Below are positions 6,596-14,116 of a DNA stretch of 20,262 bases, piece after piece. The position numbers and the translations under genes are program-made. The first letter of the stretch is position 1; every line of letters begins with the position of its first letter. Origin of the DNA: Clostridiales bacterium UBA6981 (GTDB lineage: Bacteria; Bacillota; Clostridia; Oscillospirales; Oscillospiraceae); the NCBI GenBank assembly GCA_002450075.1, contig DJYJ01000032.1, positions 1 through 20,262 of the forward strand, written 5' to 3'. The notes beneath the pieces were generated by a model, which did not search any database, had not been told where the DNA came from, and worked only from the letters and a program-made list of their open reading frames with translations.

Positions 6596-8101
6596 ATGGA
6601 CCTGTTTGCGGGCATGCTCCCCTATTTTATCGACCTCCGCTTTGTGCTGCTGTGCTTTGCCGGCGCGGCGGCCGGGCTCTTCGTCGGCGCGATCCCGGGG
6701 CTGTCGGTCTCGATGGCGACGGCGCTTCTGGTGTCGCTCACCTATACCTGGGAGACCGCCGACGCGCTTGCCATGATCATGGGGGTGTACGTCGTCGGCG
6801 TGTTCTCCGGCGCGATCTCCGCGATTTTGATCAACATCCCCGGCGCGCCGTCGAGTGTTGTCACGACGCTTGACGGCTATCCCCTCGCCCGGCGGGGCGA
6901 GGCGTACAAGGCGCTGCTCTATGCGGCGGTCTATTCCTTCGTCGGCAGCGTGTTCGGGCTGCTGGCGCTCGGGCTGCTCGCACGGCCTGTCACGGCGCTG
7001 GCGCTGCGCTTTCAGCCGATGGATTATTTCCTGCTCTCACTCTTCGGGCTTGCCACCGTCGGCGGCCTGAGCTCCGGAAACTATGCCAAGGGGCTCGTGA
7101 GCGCGCTGCTCGGCGTGTTCCTCGCGCTGATCGGGCTCGACAGCGTGGTCGGCACGCCGCGTCTGACCTTCGGCATCGCGCCGCTCATGGCCGGGATCCC
7201 CACCGTTCCCGCCCTGGTCGGGCTCTTCGGCTTTGCCGAGGTGCTCTCCGCCGTGGCGGAGGGCACCGCGGACGGCGCGCTCGGCACTGTCCGGCGGGAG
7301 AAGATCCCGTTTCGGACGCTCAGGAAGGAGCTCCCGCGCGCGCTTTATTACTGCACGATCGGCACGCTCGTCGGCGCGCTGCCCGGCGCGGGCACGCCCG
7401 TCGCGGCCTTTCTCGCTTACGGCGAGGCAAACCGCATCGTGAAAAAGCCCTCCCGCCCCTTCGGCGAGGGCGCGGTGGAGGGCGTCGTCGCCTCGGAGAG
7501 CGCCAACAACGCCTGCATCGGCGGCGCGCTGATCCCGATGCTGACGCTCGCCGTCCCCGGCGACGCTGTTACGGCGATCATCCTGTCGGTGTTCTATGTC
7601 CACGGGCTGCAGCCGGGGCCGACCTTTTTGATGCGAAACGCCGCGAGCTTTCATGCCATCCTCGCCGGAGGGCTGCTCGGCAGCGTGTTTCTGCTGCTGC
7701 TCGGGCTGCTGGCCGCGCCGCGCATCAGCCGCGTCGTCGCCGTCCCGCGGCGCATCCTGCTGCCGCTCGTCACGGTGCTGTGCGTGATCGGCGCCTATGC
7801 CTGCTCGAACCGGCTCTTTGACGTCGGCGTCATGTTTTTCTTCGGCGTGCTGGGCTTTTTCCTCCGCCGCCGCGGCTACGGTACGGCGCCGCTTACGCTC
7901 GGGCTGGTGCTCGGCGGCATGATGGACGCGAATTTCCGCCGCGCCGTGTCGCTGGCCTCGACCGCGGAAAACCCCGCCGCAGCGCTCTTCCTGCGTCCGA
8001 TCACGATGATCCTCCTCATGCTGACCGCGGCGACGATCGTCCTGAACATCCCCGGCGTCAGGCGCGCCGTCTCCCGCCTGCGGGAGAAAAAACCCGCGTG
8101 A
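6596..8101 (+). CDS. tctA: Tripartite tricarboxylate transporter large permease TctA
   Basis: A 501-residue permease, the usual TctA length, with around ten to twelve membrane helices. Signature stretches are GAIPGLSVSMATALL near residue 30, INIPGAPSSVVTTLDGYPLA near 80, and a second glycine/proline motif GALPGAGTPVAAFLAYGE near 265, the two re-entrant motif repeats expected in the family. It forms the ion-coupled transport path and works with TctB and the binding lipoprotein. AAGGAGGGG precedes the ATG and overlaps the tctB stop. A GC-rich 6-bp hairpin (8071-8086) lies within the last codons but has no T-run, so the operon terminator is unclear. Confidence 0.96.
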   Translation: MDLFAGMLPYFIDLRFVLLCFAGAAAGLFVGAIPGLSVSMATALLVSLTYTWETADALAMIMGVYVVGVFSGAISAILINIPGAPSSVVTTLDGYPLARRGEAYKALLYAAVYSFVGSVFGLLALGLLARPVTALALRFQPMDYFLLSLFGLATVGGLSSGNYAKGLVSALLGVFLALIGLDSVVGTPRLTFGIAPLMAGIPTVPALVGLFGFAEVLSAVAEGTADGALGTVRREKIPFRTLRKELPRALYYCTIGTLVGALPGAGTPVAAFLAYGEANRIVKKPSRPFGEGAVEGVVASESANNACIGGALIPMLTLAVPGDAVTAIILSVFYVHGLQPGPTFLMRNAASFHAILAGGLLGSVFLLLLGLLAAPRISRVVAVPRRILLPLVTVLCVIGAYACSNRLFDVGVMFFFGVLGFFLRRRGYGTAPLTLGLVLGGMMDANFRRAVSLASTAENPAAALFLRPITMILLMLTAATIVLNIPGVRRAVSRLREKKPA

Positions 8102-8129
8102 AAAAGCTGCCGTTTGCGCAAGAAAAATA

Positions 8130-8158
8130 TTTATTCCCCGGGAAATATGGTGTATAAT
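8130..8158 (+). promoter_or_regulatory. Possible promoter upstream of the Cache-like protein gene
   Basis: A perfect TATAAT (8153-8158) with a poor -35 (TTTATT, 8130-8135) at 17 bp. An imperfect palindrome, ATATTT-at-TCCC/CGGGAAATAT (about 8128-8148), lies across the spacer and could be an operator. Confidence 0.45.
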
Positions 8159-8222
8159 GAATCAATAAACATTTTTTCGCCCCGTCACGGCTCGTCATGA
8201 GCGCACGAAAAGGAGTTCCGCC

Positions 8223-9089
8223 ATGCCCGTACAGAAAGAGATCCGGAAAAAAGCAAATATCTATTTCTTCTCCAAGGTCGTGTTCAACGCGCTGCTGATC
8301 GTGCTCGGCGCGGTGTTGATCGCGCTGTTCCTGCGCCAGATGCAGCACAAAACCGCGCTGACCAAGCAGCGGGAGAACAGTGAGCAGGCGCTCGCCGAGG
8401 CGGTCTCGATCCAGGAAAAGAACGCCGAGGACGCGGCAGAGCTGACGCGGGTCTACCATGACGCGAACCAGGATATGCTCGACGATCTCAAGGAGCTCTT
8501 GTTGAGCGGCCTGTTCGATTCGCTCGCCACGGCGGACGCCGCGACGCGCAGCCAGGTCTTTGCCGACATGGTCGAGCGCTCGGGCGTGGATTATCTCTTC
8601 ATCATGTCCGACGAGGGGAAGGTCCTGCTCTCACCGTATGAGGACTATACCGGCGCCGATCTCGCGGAGATGGGGCTGCTGACGGAGGACAATGTCGCCC
8701 TGCTGTGGCGCGGTACGCGGGAGGACGACGGAGCGGTCACGCCCGCAAAGGAAGACAACAGCTACGGATACTTCTATTTCTATTCCGAGAGCATCGCCTA
8801 CGGCCCCTCGGAATTCTGCGTGGTGCTGGGCGCCGACGCCGCGCTGCTCGACGCACTGCGCGCCTGTCCCGATCCGAAGACCGCCTGGGAAACGGCCGGG
8901 CGTCTCGCCGCGGAGCGGGGCTATCGTCTCGCGCCCGCGCCCGAAAAGGAGGCGCTCTCCGACGATGAGCTCGACCATGTCGCCGGCGGGCTCGACCCCG
9001 CGCTCCTGGCCGACCGGGAGATCAACCGCTATTCCTGGTTCGTCACGCTCCTGCGCCGCCTGATGGGCGCGGAGGACGAAAACGTCTGA
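8223..9089 (+). CDS. Membrane-anchored Cache-like protein with Nif11-leader-like C-terminus
   Basis: Not a recognised whole-length family. A basic N-terminus (KEIRKK) precedes one membrane helix (about 18-38), a charged, probably coiled-coil stretch (40-100), then a domain with VDYLFIMSDEGKVLLSPYED (123-142), like the ligand-sensing core of PAS/Cache extracytoplasmic domains. There is no kinase, GGDEF or methyl-accepting output. Residues 206-256 instead resemble a Nif11-type peptide leader: DPKTAWETAGRLAAERGYRL, then ALSDDELDHVAGG (244-256) with hydrophobics at -4, -7 and -12 from the double glycine. A 32-residue tail follows. With N-terminus inside, this motif would be outside the cell, which is puzzling if a cytoplasmic C39 domain processes it. 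AAGGAG precedes the ATG. The next gene encodes a peptide with the same leader pattern. Confidence 0.8.
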   Translation: MPVQKEIRKKANIYFFSKVVFNALLIVLGAVLIALFLRQMQHKTALTKQRENSEQALAEAVSIQEKNAEDAAELTRVYHDANQDMLDDLKELLLSGLFDSLATADAATRSQVFADMVERSGVDYLFIMSDEGKVLLSPYEDYTGADLAEMGLLTEDNVALLWRGTREDDGAVTPAKEDNSYGYFYFYSESIAYGPSEFCVVLGADAALLDALRACPDPKTAWETAGRLAAERGYRLAPAPEKEALSDDELDHVAGGLDPALLADREINRYSWFVTLLRRLMGAEDENV

Positions 9090-9131
9090 ACCGCCGGACG
9101 AAAAACACGCGGAACCAAACCCGTACACAAG

Positions 9132-9148
9132 AAAGCCTGCGGGCTTTT
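9132..9148 (+). terminator. Small hairpin between the Cache-like gene and the LysM peptide gene
   Basis: AAAGCC (9132-9137) and GGCTTT (9142-9147) with a 4-nt loop, then one more T. It is weak, so partial termination or attenuation between the two genes is possible, leaving the peptide gene at lower or separately set expression. Confidence 0.4.
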
Positions 9149-9178
9149 GTGGAACATATTTTTCAGGAGGATAGAACC

Positions 9179-9454
9179 ATGGCAGAAGAACTGAAAACCC
9201 CGATCACCGATGCAGAAGTAGAATCCGTCTCCGGCGGCGCCGGCAGCTGGCAGCAGTACTCCCACGGCAGCTTCGTCAACTACGGCAGCTACATCGTTTA
9301 TACCGTCGCTCCCGGCGACGTCCTCTCCGGCATTGCCGCGCGTTTCGGCGTCACGGTCCAGAACATCAAGGACTGGAATCCGACCACCGTCAAGAACGTC
9401 GACCTGATCTACGCTGACACCAAGCAGACGATCTATCCGCGCATCTGGCGTTAA
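9179..9454 (+). CDS. Double-glycine-leader LysM peptide
   Basis: A 91-residue protein. Residues 1-20 form a leader ending PITDAEVESVSGG, with hydrophobic residues at -4, -7 and -12 from the Gly-Gly, as in substrates of C39 peptidase/ABC exporters. There is no Sec-type signal peptide. Cleavage after G20 would release a 71-residue peptide with a Tyr/Ser/Gly-rich start and one LysM domain (about 41-86: YTVAPGDVLSGIAARFGV, then a WNP turn and a final I-Y). LysM binds N-acetylglucosamine polymers such as peptidoglycan, so the product may coat or target cell walls, as a bacteriocin-like or wall-bound signal; function is unknown. An in-frame GTG at 9149 is rejected because AGGAGG (9165-9170) suits the ATG at 9179. 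A strong terminator follows, so it is last in its unit. Confidence 0.88.
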   Translation: MAEELKTPITDAEVESVSGGAGSWQQYSHGSFVNYGSYIVYTVAPGDVLSGIAARFGVTVQNIKDWNPTTVKNVDLIYADTKQTIYPRIWR

Positions 9455-9493
9455 TTCGCGTTCGTACTCCTTTTCGCAAATCCCATAGAAAAG

Positions 9494-9530
9494 CACCTGC
9501 CGCCCGAACGGGCGGCAGGTGTCATTTTTT
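9494..9530 (+). terminator. Strong terminator after the LysM peptide gene
   Basis: CACCTGCCGCCCG (9494-9506) pairs perfectly with 9509-9521, followed by TCATTTTTT. It may also serve the convergent minus-strand operon that ends at 9551. Confidence 0.9.
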
Positions 9531-9550
9531 CGTTTGGTTTTCAATGAAAG

Positions 9551-10072
9551 TCAGTCGTTCTCGCCGGAGAGGTCGAACTCCAGCGTTTCGCCGCACTTGG
9601 GGCACACGATCGAGCCCTCCTCGAGCGTCTCCTCGCCAAAGGTGATCTCCTCGCCGCAGACGGGGCACTTGACGTCGTACAGCACGCCGTCGAAGGGGAT
9701 CTCCTCGTCCTCGTCCTCGTCGTCTGCCTCATCCTCGTCGGCAGGCTCTTCTTCCTCTTCTTCCTCTTCTTCCTCCTCGTCGGAGAAGCAGTCGTATTCG
9801 CAGCTGTCACACTCGCCCGAGCAGAAATCGTCCGCATCCTCCGGACGGTCGAGATCACAGGTCAGATCCTCGAGATAGCTCAGCTCGTCGCCGATCTCGT
9901 CAAGCGCGTCGGCAAAGTCGAGAGAACCGGACTGGAGGTCTTCGATCTCGTGAGCCATGTCGCTCAAAAGGTCGGTCAGCGCGGCCCAGAGCTTCCCGTC
10001 GCGGGAATCGGGCTCCACACCAAGGCCTTCGGTCAGGCCCTTGAGATAAGCAGCTCTTTCAACGATCGTCAT
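9551..10072 (-). CDS. CD1247-type acidic zinc-ribbon protein
   Basis: A 173-residue protein of the type often found next to efp in Clostridia (named after C. difficile CD1247; recalled, not searched). An N-terminal helical domain (1-70, MTIVERAAYLKGLTEGLG) is followed by a Cys-bearing stretch (C-S-G-E-C-D-S-C-E-Y-D-C), a run of 11 Glu and other acidic residues, and a C-terminal zinc ribbon with CPVCGEE and CPKCGE. The role is unknown; the ribbon suggests nucleic acid or protein binding. The Glu run is encoded by three 9-bp repeats and could change length by slippage. AAAGGAG precedes the ATG. It lies 51 bp after efp on the same strand and is the last gene of that operon. Confidence 0.88.
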   Translation of the reverse strand: MTIVERAAYLKGLTEGLGVEPDSRDGKLWAALTDLLSDMAHEIEDLQSGSLDFADALDEIGDELSYLEDLTCDLDRPEDADDFCSGECDSCEYDCFSDEEEEEEEEEEEPADEDEADDEDEDEEIPFDGVLYDVKCPVCGEEITFGEETLEEGSIVCPKCGETLEFDLSGEND

Positions 10073-10123
10073 AGCAAGCTCCTTTCTGCCTCAACAGGCT
10101 TCCGTGTGGTGGAATACGGACAC

Positions 10124-10681
10124 TTACGCTCTGGACAGATACTCGCCGGTGCGGGTGTCGACCTTGATCTTCTCGCCGCGCTCGATAAAGAGCGGGACCT
10201 TGATCTCGGCGCCGGTCTCAAGCGTGGCGGGCTTGGTGGCGTTGGTGGCGGTGTTGCCGGCAAAGCCGGGGTCGGTGTCGGTGACCTCGAGCTCCACAAA
10301 GAAGGGGGGCTCGACGTTGAAGACCTTGCCCTTGTAGGAGTAGATCGTGCACTCCATGTTCTCCTTGACGAACTTGAAGTTGTCGCCGAGGACGGAGGCG
10401 TTCACGGGCTCCTGGTCATAGGTCTCGGGGTTCATGAAGTAGTACAGATCGCCGTCGTTGTAGAGATACTCCATGGTGACGCGGTCGACCGTCGCGTTCT
10501 CAAACTTGGCGGTGGGGTTGAAGGAAGTCTCGGTCACGGCGCCGGTGATGACGTTCTTCATCTTGGTGCGGACAAAGGCAGCGCCCTTGCCGGGCTTGAC
10601 GTGCTGGAACTCGACGACCTGCATAACCTGGCCGTCCATCTCAAAGGTAACACCGTTTCTGAAATCGCCTGCAGTAATCAT
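10124..10681 (-). CDS. efp: Translation elongation factor P
   Basis: A 185-residue EF-P with all three beta-barrel domains: it begins MITAGDFRNGVTF, has the tip loop H-V-K-P-G-K-G-A-A-F and ends with DTRTGEYLSRA. K32 at the loop tip is the residue that reaches into the ribosome and is modified in many bacteria. EF-P relieves stalling at consecutive prolines. No modification enzyme gene (such as epmA/epmB or ymfI) is in the window. GGGAGG lies about 8 bp before the ATG. A good promoter (10733-10761) lies in the gap after the M24 gene, so efp can be expressed apart from the upstream kinase genes. Confidence 0.98.
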   Translation of the reverse strand: MITAGDFRNGVTFEMDGQVMQVVEFQHVKPGKGAAFVRTKMKNVITGAVTETSFNPTAKFENATVDRVTMEYLYNDGDLYYFMNPETYDQEPVNASVLGDNFKFVKENMECTIYSYKGKVFNVEPPFFVELEVTDTDPGFAGNTATNATKPATLETGAEIKVPLFIERGEKIKVDTRTGEYLSRA

Positions 10682-10732
10682 AAGGGGAACCTCCCGATCA
10701 AAATTTATCTGTTTGAATGGATTAGCTGTATT

Positions 10733-10761
10733 ATTTTACAGTATATCCGCCGCTTTTGCAA
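10733..10761 (-). promoter_or_regulatory. Promoter for efp
   Basis: On the minus strand TTGCAA (10756-10761) and TAAAAT (10733-10738) with a 17-bp spacer, in an AT-rich island about 50 bp upstream of the efp ATG. Confidence 0.65.
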
Positions 10762-10787
10762 GTCTTTTATTGCAGCGCCCGAAAGCA

Positions 10788-11867
10788 TTAGTTGTTCAGC
10801 ACGATCAGCTCGCTCTTCGGGGCCCTGGTGATGACCTCGGCGCCCTCTTTGCGGATGATCATCACGTCCTCGATGCGCACGCCGAACTTGCCGGGGATGT
10901 AGATGCCCGGCTCGGCCGAGCAGAGATCGTTCTCGGCCATCGGCGCCTCGCCGCGCGGGCCGGCCATCGGCGGCTCGTGGATGTCAAGACCCAGACTGTG
11001 GCCGAAGCCGTGGCCGAAATAGGCGCCGTAGCCGGCCTTTTCGATCACGTCGCGCGCAGCCTGGTCGATCAGCTTGCCCGGGATGCCGGAGCGGGCGGCC
11101 GCGATGCCGGCCAGCTGCGCCTCGAGCACGGTGTAATAGACCGTTTTCATCTCCTCGGTGGCGTGGCCGACGGCGACGGTGCGCGTCATGTCGGAGCAGT
11201 AGCCGTCGGAGAGGCTGCCGAAGTCCATCGTGATAAAGTCGCCGTCGCGGATGACGGTGTCGCCCGGCACGCCGTGGGGCATCGAGGTGTTCTTGCCCGT
11301 CACGACGATGGGATCAAAGGAATTGCCCTCGCTGCCGAACTTCAGCATATAGTAGACCAGCTCCGCCATGACCTCTTTTTCGGTCATGCCCGGCTTGATG
11401 ATGTGCAGCACTTCCTCCAGCGCCTTTTCGCTGATGCGCTGGGCGCGGATCATGCTCTCGATCTCCGAAGCGCTCTTCGACGCGCGCAGCGACATCATCA
11501 GTCCGCCGGCGGGCAGCAGCGTGCGGCCGAGCAGCTTTTCATAGGCGGCCCAGCGCGCGTGGCTGAGCTTTTCGTCCTCGGCGGCCAGCTTTTCCGCGCC
11601 GCTCTCCTTCAGCGCGGCGTTGATCAGACCGGAGAGACTGTGCTCGCGATCGAACATCTGTACCTCGCAGCAGCCGCCGGCGATCTTTTCGGCAGCCTCG
11701 ATATAGCGCGAGTCGGTCAGCAGCCAGGCCTTTTCGCGGCCGACCACGACGGCGCCGTCGGTAAAGGCGAAGCCGGTGGCGTAGCGCTGGTTCTTCTCGT
11801 CGGTAAGGAGGATCGCGTCGAGCCCCTGGCGGGCAAGCGCGTCCTGGATGCGTTTGATGTTGTTCAT
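10788..11867 (-). CDS. M24 family Xaa-Pro aminopeptidase-like metallopeptidase
   Basis: A 359-residue creatinase/prolidase-fold peptidase, like B. subtilis YqhT, which also sits next to efp. An N-terminal creatinase-like domain (1-125) precedes the pita-bread catalytic domain. The five metal ligands are visible in order: D in ITMDFG, D in CSDMTR, H in GHGFGHSLG, E in SAEPGIY and E in VRIED. It should remove the N-terminal residue ahead of proline, or split X-Pro dipeptides, in the cytoplasm. Its ATG overlaps the histidine kinase stop by 4 nt (ATGA), and AGAGGAG lies in the end of the kinase gene, so translation is probably coupled. Pairing with EF-P, which acts on proline-rich synthesis, is a recurring arrangement in Firmicutes. 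Confidence 0.94.
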   Translation of the reverse strand: MNNIKRIQDALARQGLDAILLTDEKNQRYATGFAFTDGAVVVGREKAWLLTDSRYIEAAEKIAGGCCEVQMFDREHSLSGLINAALKESGAEKLAAEDEKLSHARWAAYEKLLGRTLLPAGGLMMSLRASKSASEIESMIRAQRISEKALEEVLHIIKPGMTEKEVMAELVYYMLKFGSEGNSFDPIVVTGKNTSMPHGVPGDTVIRDGDFITMDFGSLSDGYCSDMTRTVAVGHATEEMKTVYYTVLEAQLAGIAAARSGIPGKLIDQAARDVIEKAGYGAYFGHGFGHSLGLDIHEPPMAGPRGEAPMAENDLCSAEPGIYIPGKFGVRIEDVMIIRKEGAEVITRAPKSELIVLNN

Positions 11868-13261
11868 ATTCCTGTCTCCTCTGAAGTTGGCCGCGGGAAG
11901 GTCACGACAAAGACCGAGCCCTGCGGTTTATTTTGACCGACGGCAATGGTGCCGCCGTGTGCCAGTACGGCGTCATGGACGATGCTCAGTCCCAGACCGC
12001 TGCCGCCCGAGGCGCGGGAGCGCGCCTTGTCCACGCGGTAGAAGCGGGCAAAGATGTTCAGCCTGTCCTCCTCGGGGATGCCGATGCCGGTGTCCGCCAC
12101 GGTGAGAAGGACCTTGTCCTCCTCGGCGTTGACCCTGACCTGCACCGAGCCGCCGGGGACGTTGTATTTGACGGCGTTTTCCATCAGGTTGAAAACGATG
12201 TGGAACATATCGTCGGTATTCGCCATCACGACGCAGCCGTCCGAAAGCTCGCAGCGGAATTTCACGTCCTTCTCCGCCGCAAGCGGATTGAGCACGGCGA
12301 GCGCGTCCACCGTCACCTGCTTGAGATCGACCGGCTCGGGGATCACCTGCACGTCGTCGTCGAGACGCGACAGGTCGAGCAGCTTTTCTGTCGTGCGCTG
12401 CAGCCGCTCGGCCTCGTGGCCGATGTCGGCGGCGAATTCGCGCATCGTCTCGCCGTCCATGCTGCCGTTCTGCACGATGCTGTCGGACAGCAGACGGATC
12501 GAGGCCAGAGGGGTCTTCAGCTCGTGGCTCGCGTCAGAGACAAAACGGCGGCGCTGTTTTTCGGTATCCTCCAGACGGGCGGTGAGATGGTTGAACTCAT
12601 TTCCAAGCTCGGTGATCTCGTCGCTGCCGCTCGTTTCAAGCCGGTGGGCATAGTCGCCGCCGGCCACGATGCGGATCGAGCGCACCAGCTCGCGCATGCG
12701 CCGCAGCAGCACCGTGGTAAACACCCCCGCGAACAGCAGCGCGACGGCGCCGATGATCAGCGAGATGCGCATCAGGCTGTGCTGGATGTCAGAGATCAGA
12801 TCGGCGCGCTCATAGTCCTGCTCGCACAGGTACACCGCGCCGATCATATTCCCGCGGCTGTACACGGGCACGGCACAGGAGCTGGAAAACACCTCGCTCG
12901 TGAAATGTGAGCGGAACACGCTCTTGCCGCCGAGGGAGGAGAGGATGTCCGCGATGTCGGTCACGGCGCCGGCCGTGCCGGCGTCGTCATAGACGACGGT
13001 GCCGTCCTCGCCGGTGACGACCGTGCGGGAATAGCCCCCGAGGTCGAGCAGCCGCAGCACCTCGCGCACGCTCTCCGGTGCGAGCCTGTCAAGACCCGAC
13101 AGCGACGAGGCGACGACGGCGGCCTGGCCGGAGATCGCGCTGCGCTTTTCCTCAAAGATCAGATCGCGCGAGCTCGTCAGCGGATAGATGTTGAGGATCA
13201 CGAGAAAGATCAGCAGCACCGCCGTGATAAAGCCCAGAAGCTGGATGCGAATACTGTGCAT
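11864..13261 (-). CDS. Membrane sensor histidine kinase
   Basis: A kinase of 465 residues (from the ATG) with two membrane helices (about 6-27 and 164-186) enclosing an extracytoplasmic sensor domain. HAMP follows (about 187-239), then HisKA with phospho-accepting H246 in SDASHELKTPLASIR and HATPase_c with N-box LMENAVKYN and G-boxes DTGIGI and GGSGLGLS. It autophosphorylates and passes phosphate to the OmpR-type regulator encoded just upstream. The plan is like PhoR/WalK kinases; the signal is unknown. A TTG two codons earlier is possible, but the ATG is better spaced from AAGGAAAGG. Part of that ribosome site lies inside a 60-bp tandem repeat. The 3' end overlaps the M24 gene by 4 nt. Confidence 0.95.
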   Translation of the reverse strand: MHSIRIQLLGFITAVLLIFLVILNIYPLTSSRDLIFEEKRSAISGQAAVVASSLSGLDRLAPESVREVLRLLDLGGYSRTVVTGEDGTVVYDDAGTAGAVTDIADILSSLGGKSVFRSHFTSEVFSSSCAVPVYSRGNMIGAVYLCEQDYERADLISDIQHSLMRISLIIGAVALLFAGVFTTVLLRRMRELVRSIRIVAGGDYAHRLETSGSDEITELGNEFNHLTARLEDTEKQRRRFVSDASHELKTPLASIRLLSDSIVQNGSMDGETMREFAADIGHEAERLQRTTEKLLDLSRLDDDVQVIPEPVDLKQVTVDALAVLNPLAAEKDVKFRCELSDGCVVMANTDDMFHIVFNLMENAVKYNVPGGSVQVRVNAEEDKVLLTVADTGIGIPEEDRLNIFARFYRVDKARSRASGGSGLGLSIVHDAVLAHGGTIAVGQNKPQGSVFVVTFPRPTSEETGI

Positions 13262-13271
13262 TTCCAATAAC

Positions 13272-13412
13272 CTTTCCTTATAGCCTTCCCCGCCTGCGGG
13301 GAAGGGGGACCGCGTCAGCGGTGGATGAGGTCTTTCCTTATAGCCTTCCCCGCCTGCGGGGAAGGGGGACCGCGTCAGCGGTGGATGAGGTCTTTCCTTT
13401 TAGCCTTCCCCG
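13272..13412. repeat. 60-bp tandem repeat, two full copies and one partial
   Basis: Units at 13272-13331 and 13332-13391 are identical, and a partial copy (13392-13412) differs by one base (Ttta for Tata) and runs almost to the response regulator stop. Each unit contains a 10-bp hairpin CCTTCCCCGC/GCGGGGAAGG, a small CCGC-GTCA-GCGG hairpin and the end TGGATGAGG. It resembles dispersed intergenic palindromes of gut clostridia. On the minus strand each unit ends in TATAAGGAAAG, which forms part of the kinase ribosome site. Confidence 0.95.
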
Positions 13413-13414
13413 TC

Positions 13415-14095
13415 TCAGTCAACGAAGTAATAGCCGACGCCCCACTTGGTGATGATGAACTCGGGCTGGGCGGGGTTTTTCTCCAGCTTTTCGCGCAGAC
13501 GGCGGATGTGCACGTCGACGGTGCGCGTGTCGCCCTGGTAATCATAGCCCCACACGAGATTCAACAGGTTCTCGCGGCTGTATACGCGGCCGGGGTTGCG
13601 CATCAGAAACTCGATGAGGTCAAATTCCTTCATCGTCAGCTCCACGCTCTGTCCGTCCTTATAGGCGCTGCGGCGCCCGGGATCGATGGAGATATGGCCG
13701 CGCTGCAGGACCGCCGACGTGCTCTGCGGCACGGCGATCGAGGCACGGCGCAGCAGCGCGCGCACGCGGGCCTTGAGCTCGAGAATGTCGAAGGGCTTGG
13801 TGACATAGTCGTCCGCGCCGGATTCAAAGCCCATCAGCAGATCGGCGCTCTCGCTGCGCGCGGTGAGCATGATCACCGGCACGGTCGAAAAGCCGCGGAT
13901 CTCCTGGCAGGCCTGCAGCCCGTCCTTCTTCGGCATCATCAGATCCAGGATGATCAGATCATACCGGTTTTCCCGTGCCAAATTGACGGCTGTCTCGCCG
14001 TCATAGCAGCAGTCGACGGTGTACCCTTCGCTTTCGAGATTGAACTTGATGCCCTTGACAAGCAGCACCTCATCGTCAACGACCAGGATCTTCAT
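13415..14095 (-). CDS. OmpR/PhoB-family response regulator
   Basis: A 226-residue regulator. The receiver domain (1-120) has the acidic pair D7/D8, phospho-acceptor D51 in LIILDLMMP, T in MLTARS and K in VTKPF. A winged-helix DNA-binding domain (about 130-226) has LTMKEFDLIEFLMRNPG, VDVHIRRLREKL and a final GVGYYF. It is the partner of the kinase encoded downstream on the same strand. The longer frame from a TTG at 14122 is rejected because AGGAGGG lies 6 bp before the ATG at 14095. The gene diverges from the D-Ala-D-Ala carboxypeptidase gene through a shared 91-bp gap, so that gene is a natural candidate target (inference). Confidence 0.96.
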   Translation of the reverse strand: MKILVVDDEVLLVKGIKFNLESEGYTVDCCYDGETAVNLARENRYDLIILDLMMPKKDGLQACQEIRGFSTVPVIMLTARSESADLLMGFESGADDYVTKPFDILELKARVRALLRRASIAVPQSTSAVLQRGHISIDPGRRSAYKDGQSVELTMKEFDLIEFLMRNPGRVYSRENLLNLVWGYDYQGDTRTVDVHIRRLREKLEKNPAQPEFIITKWGVGYYFVD

Positions 14096-14116
14096 GCCGC
14101 GCCCTCCTCTTTTTGG

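Noticed and set aside
8071..8086. Hairpin at the end of tctA as a terminator
   Set aside because: No T-run follows and it lies inside coding sequence.
10473..11936. Plus-strand open frame of 487 codons opposite efp and the M24 gene
   Set aside because: Shadow of certain genes; His/Asp/Ala-rich composition without domains.
13272..13412. CRISPR-like array
   Set aside because: The units are directly adjacent with no unique spacers and no cas genes are present; it is a simple tandem duplication.
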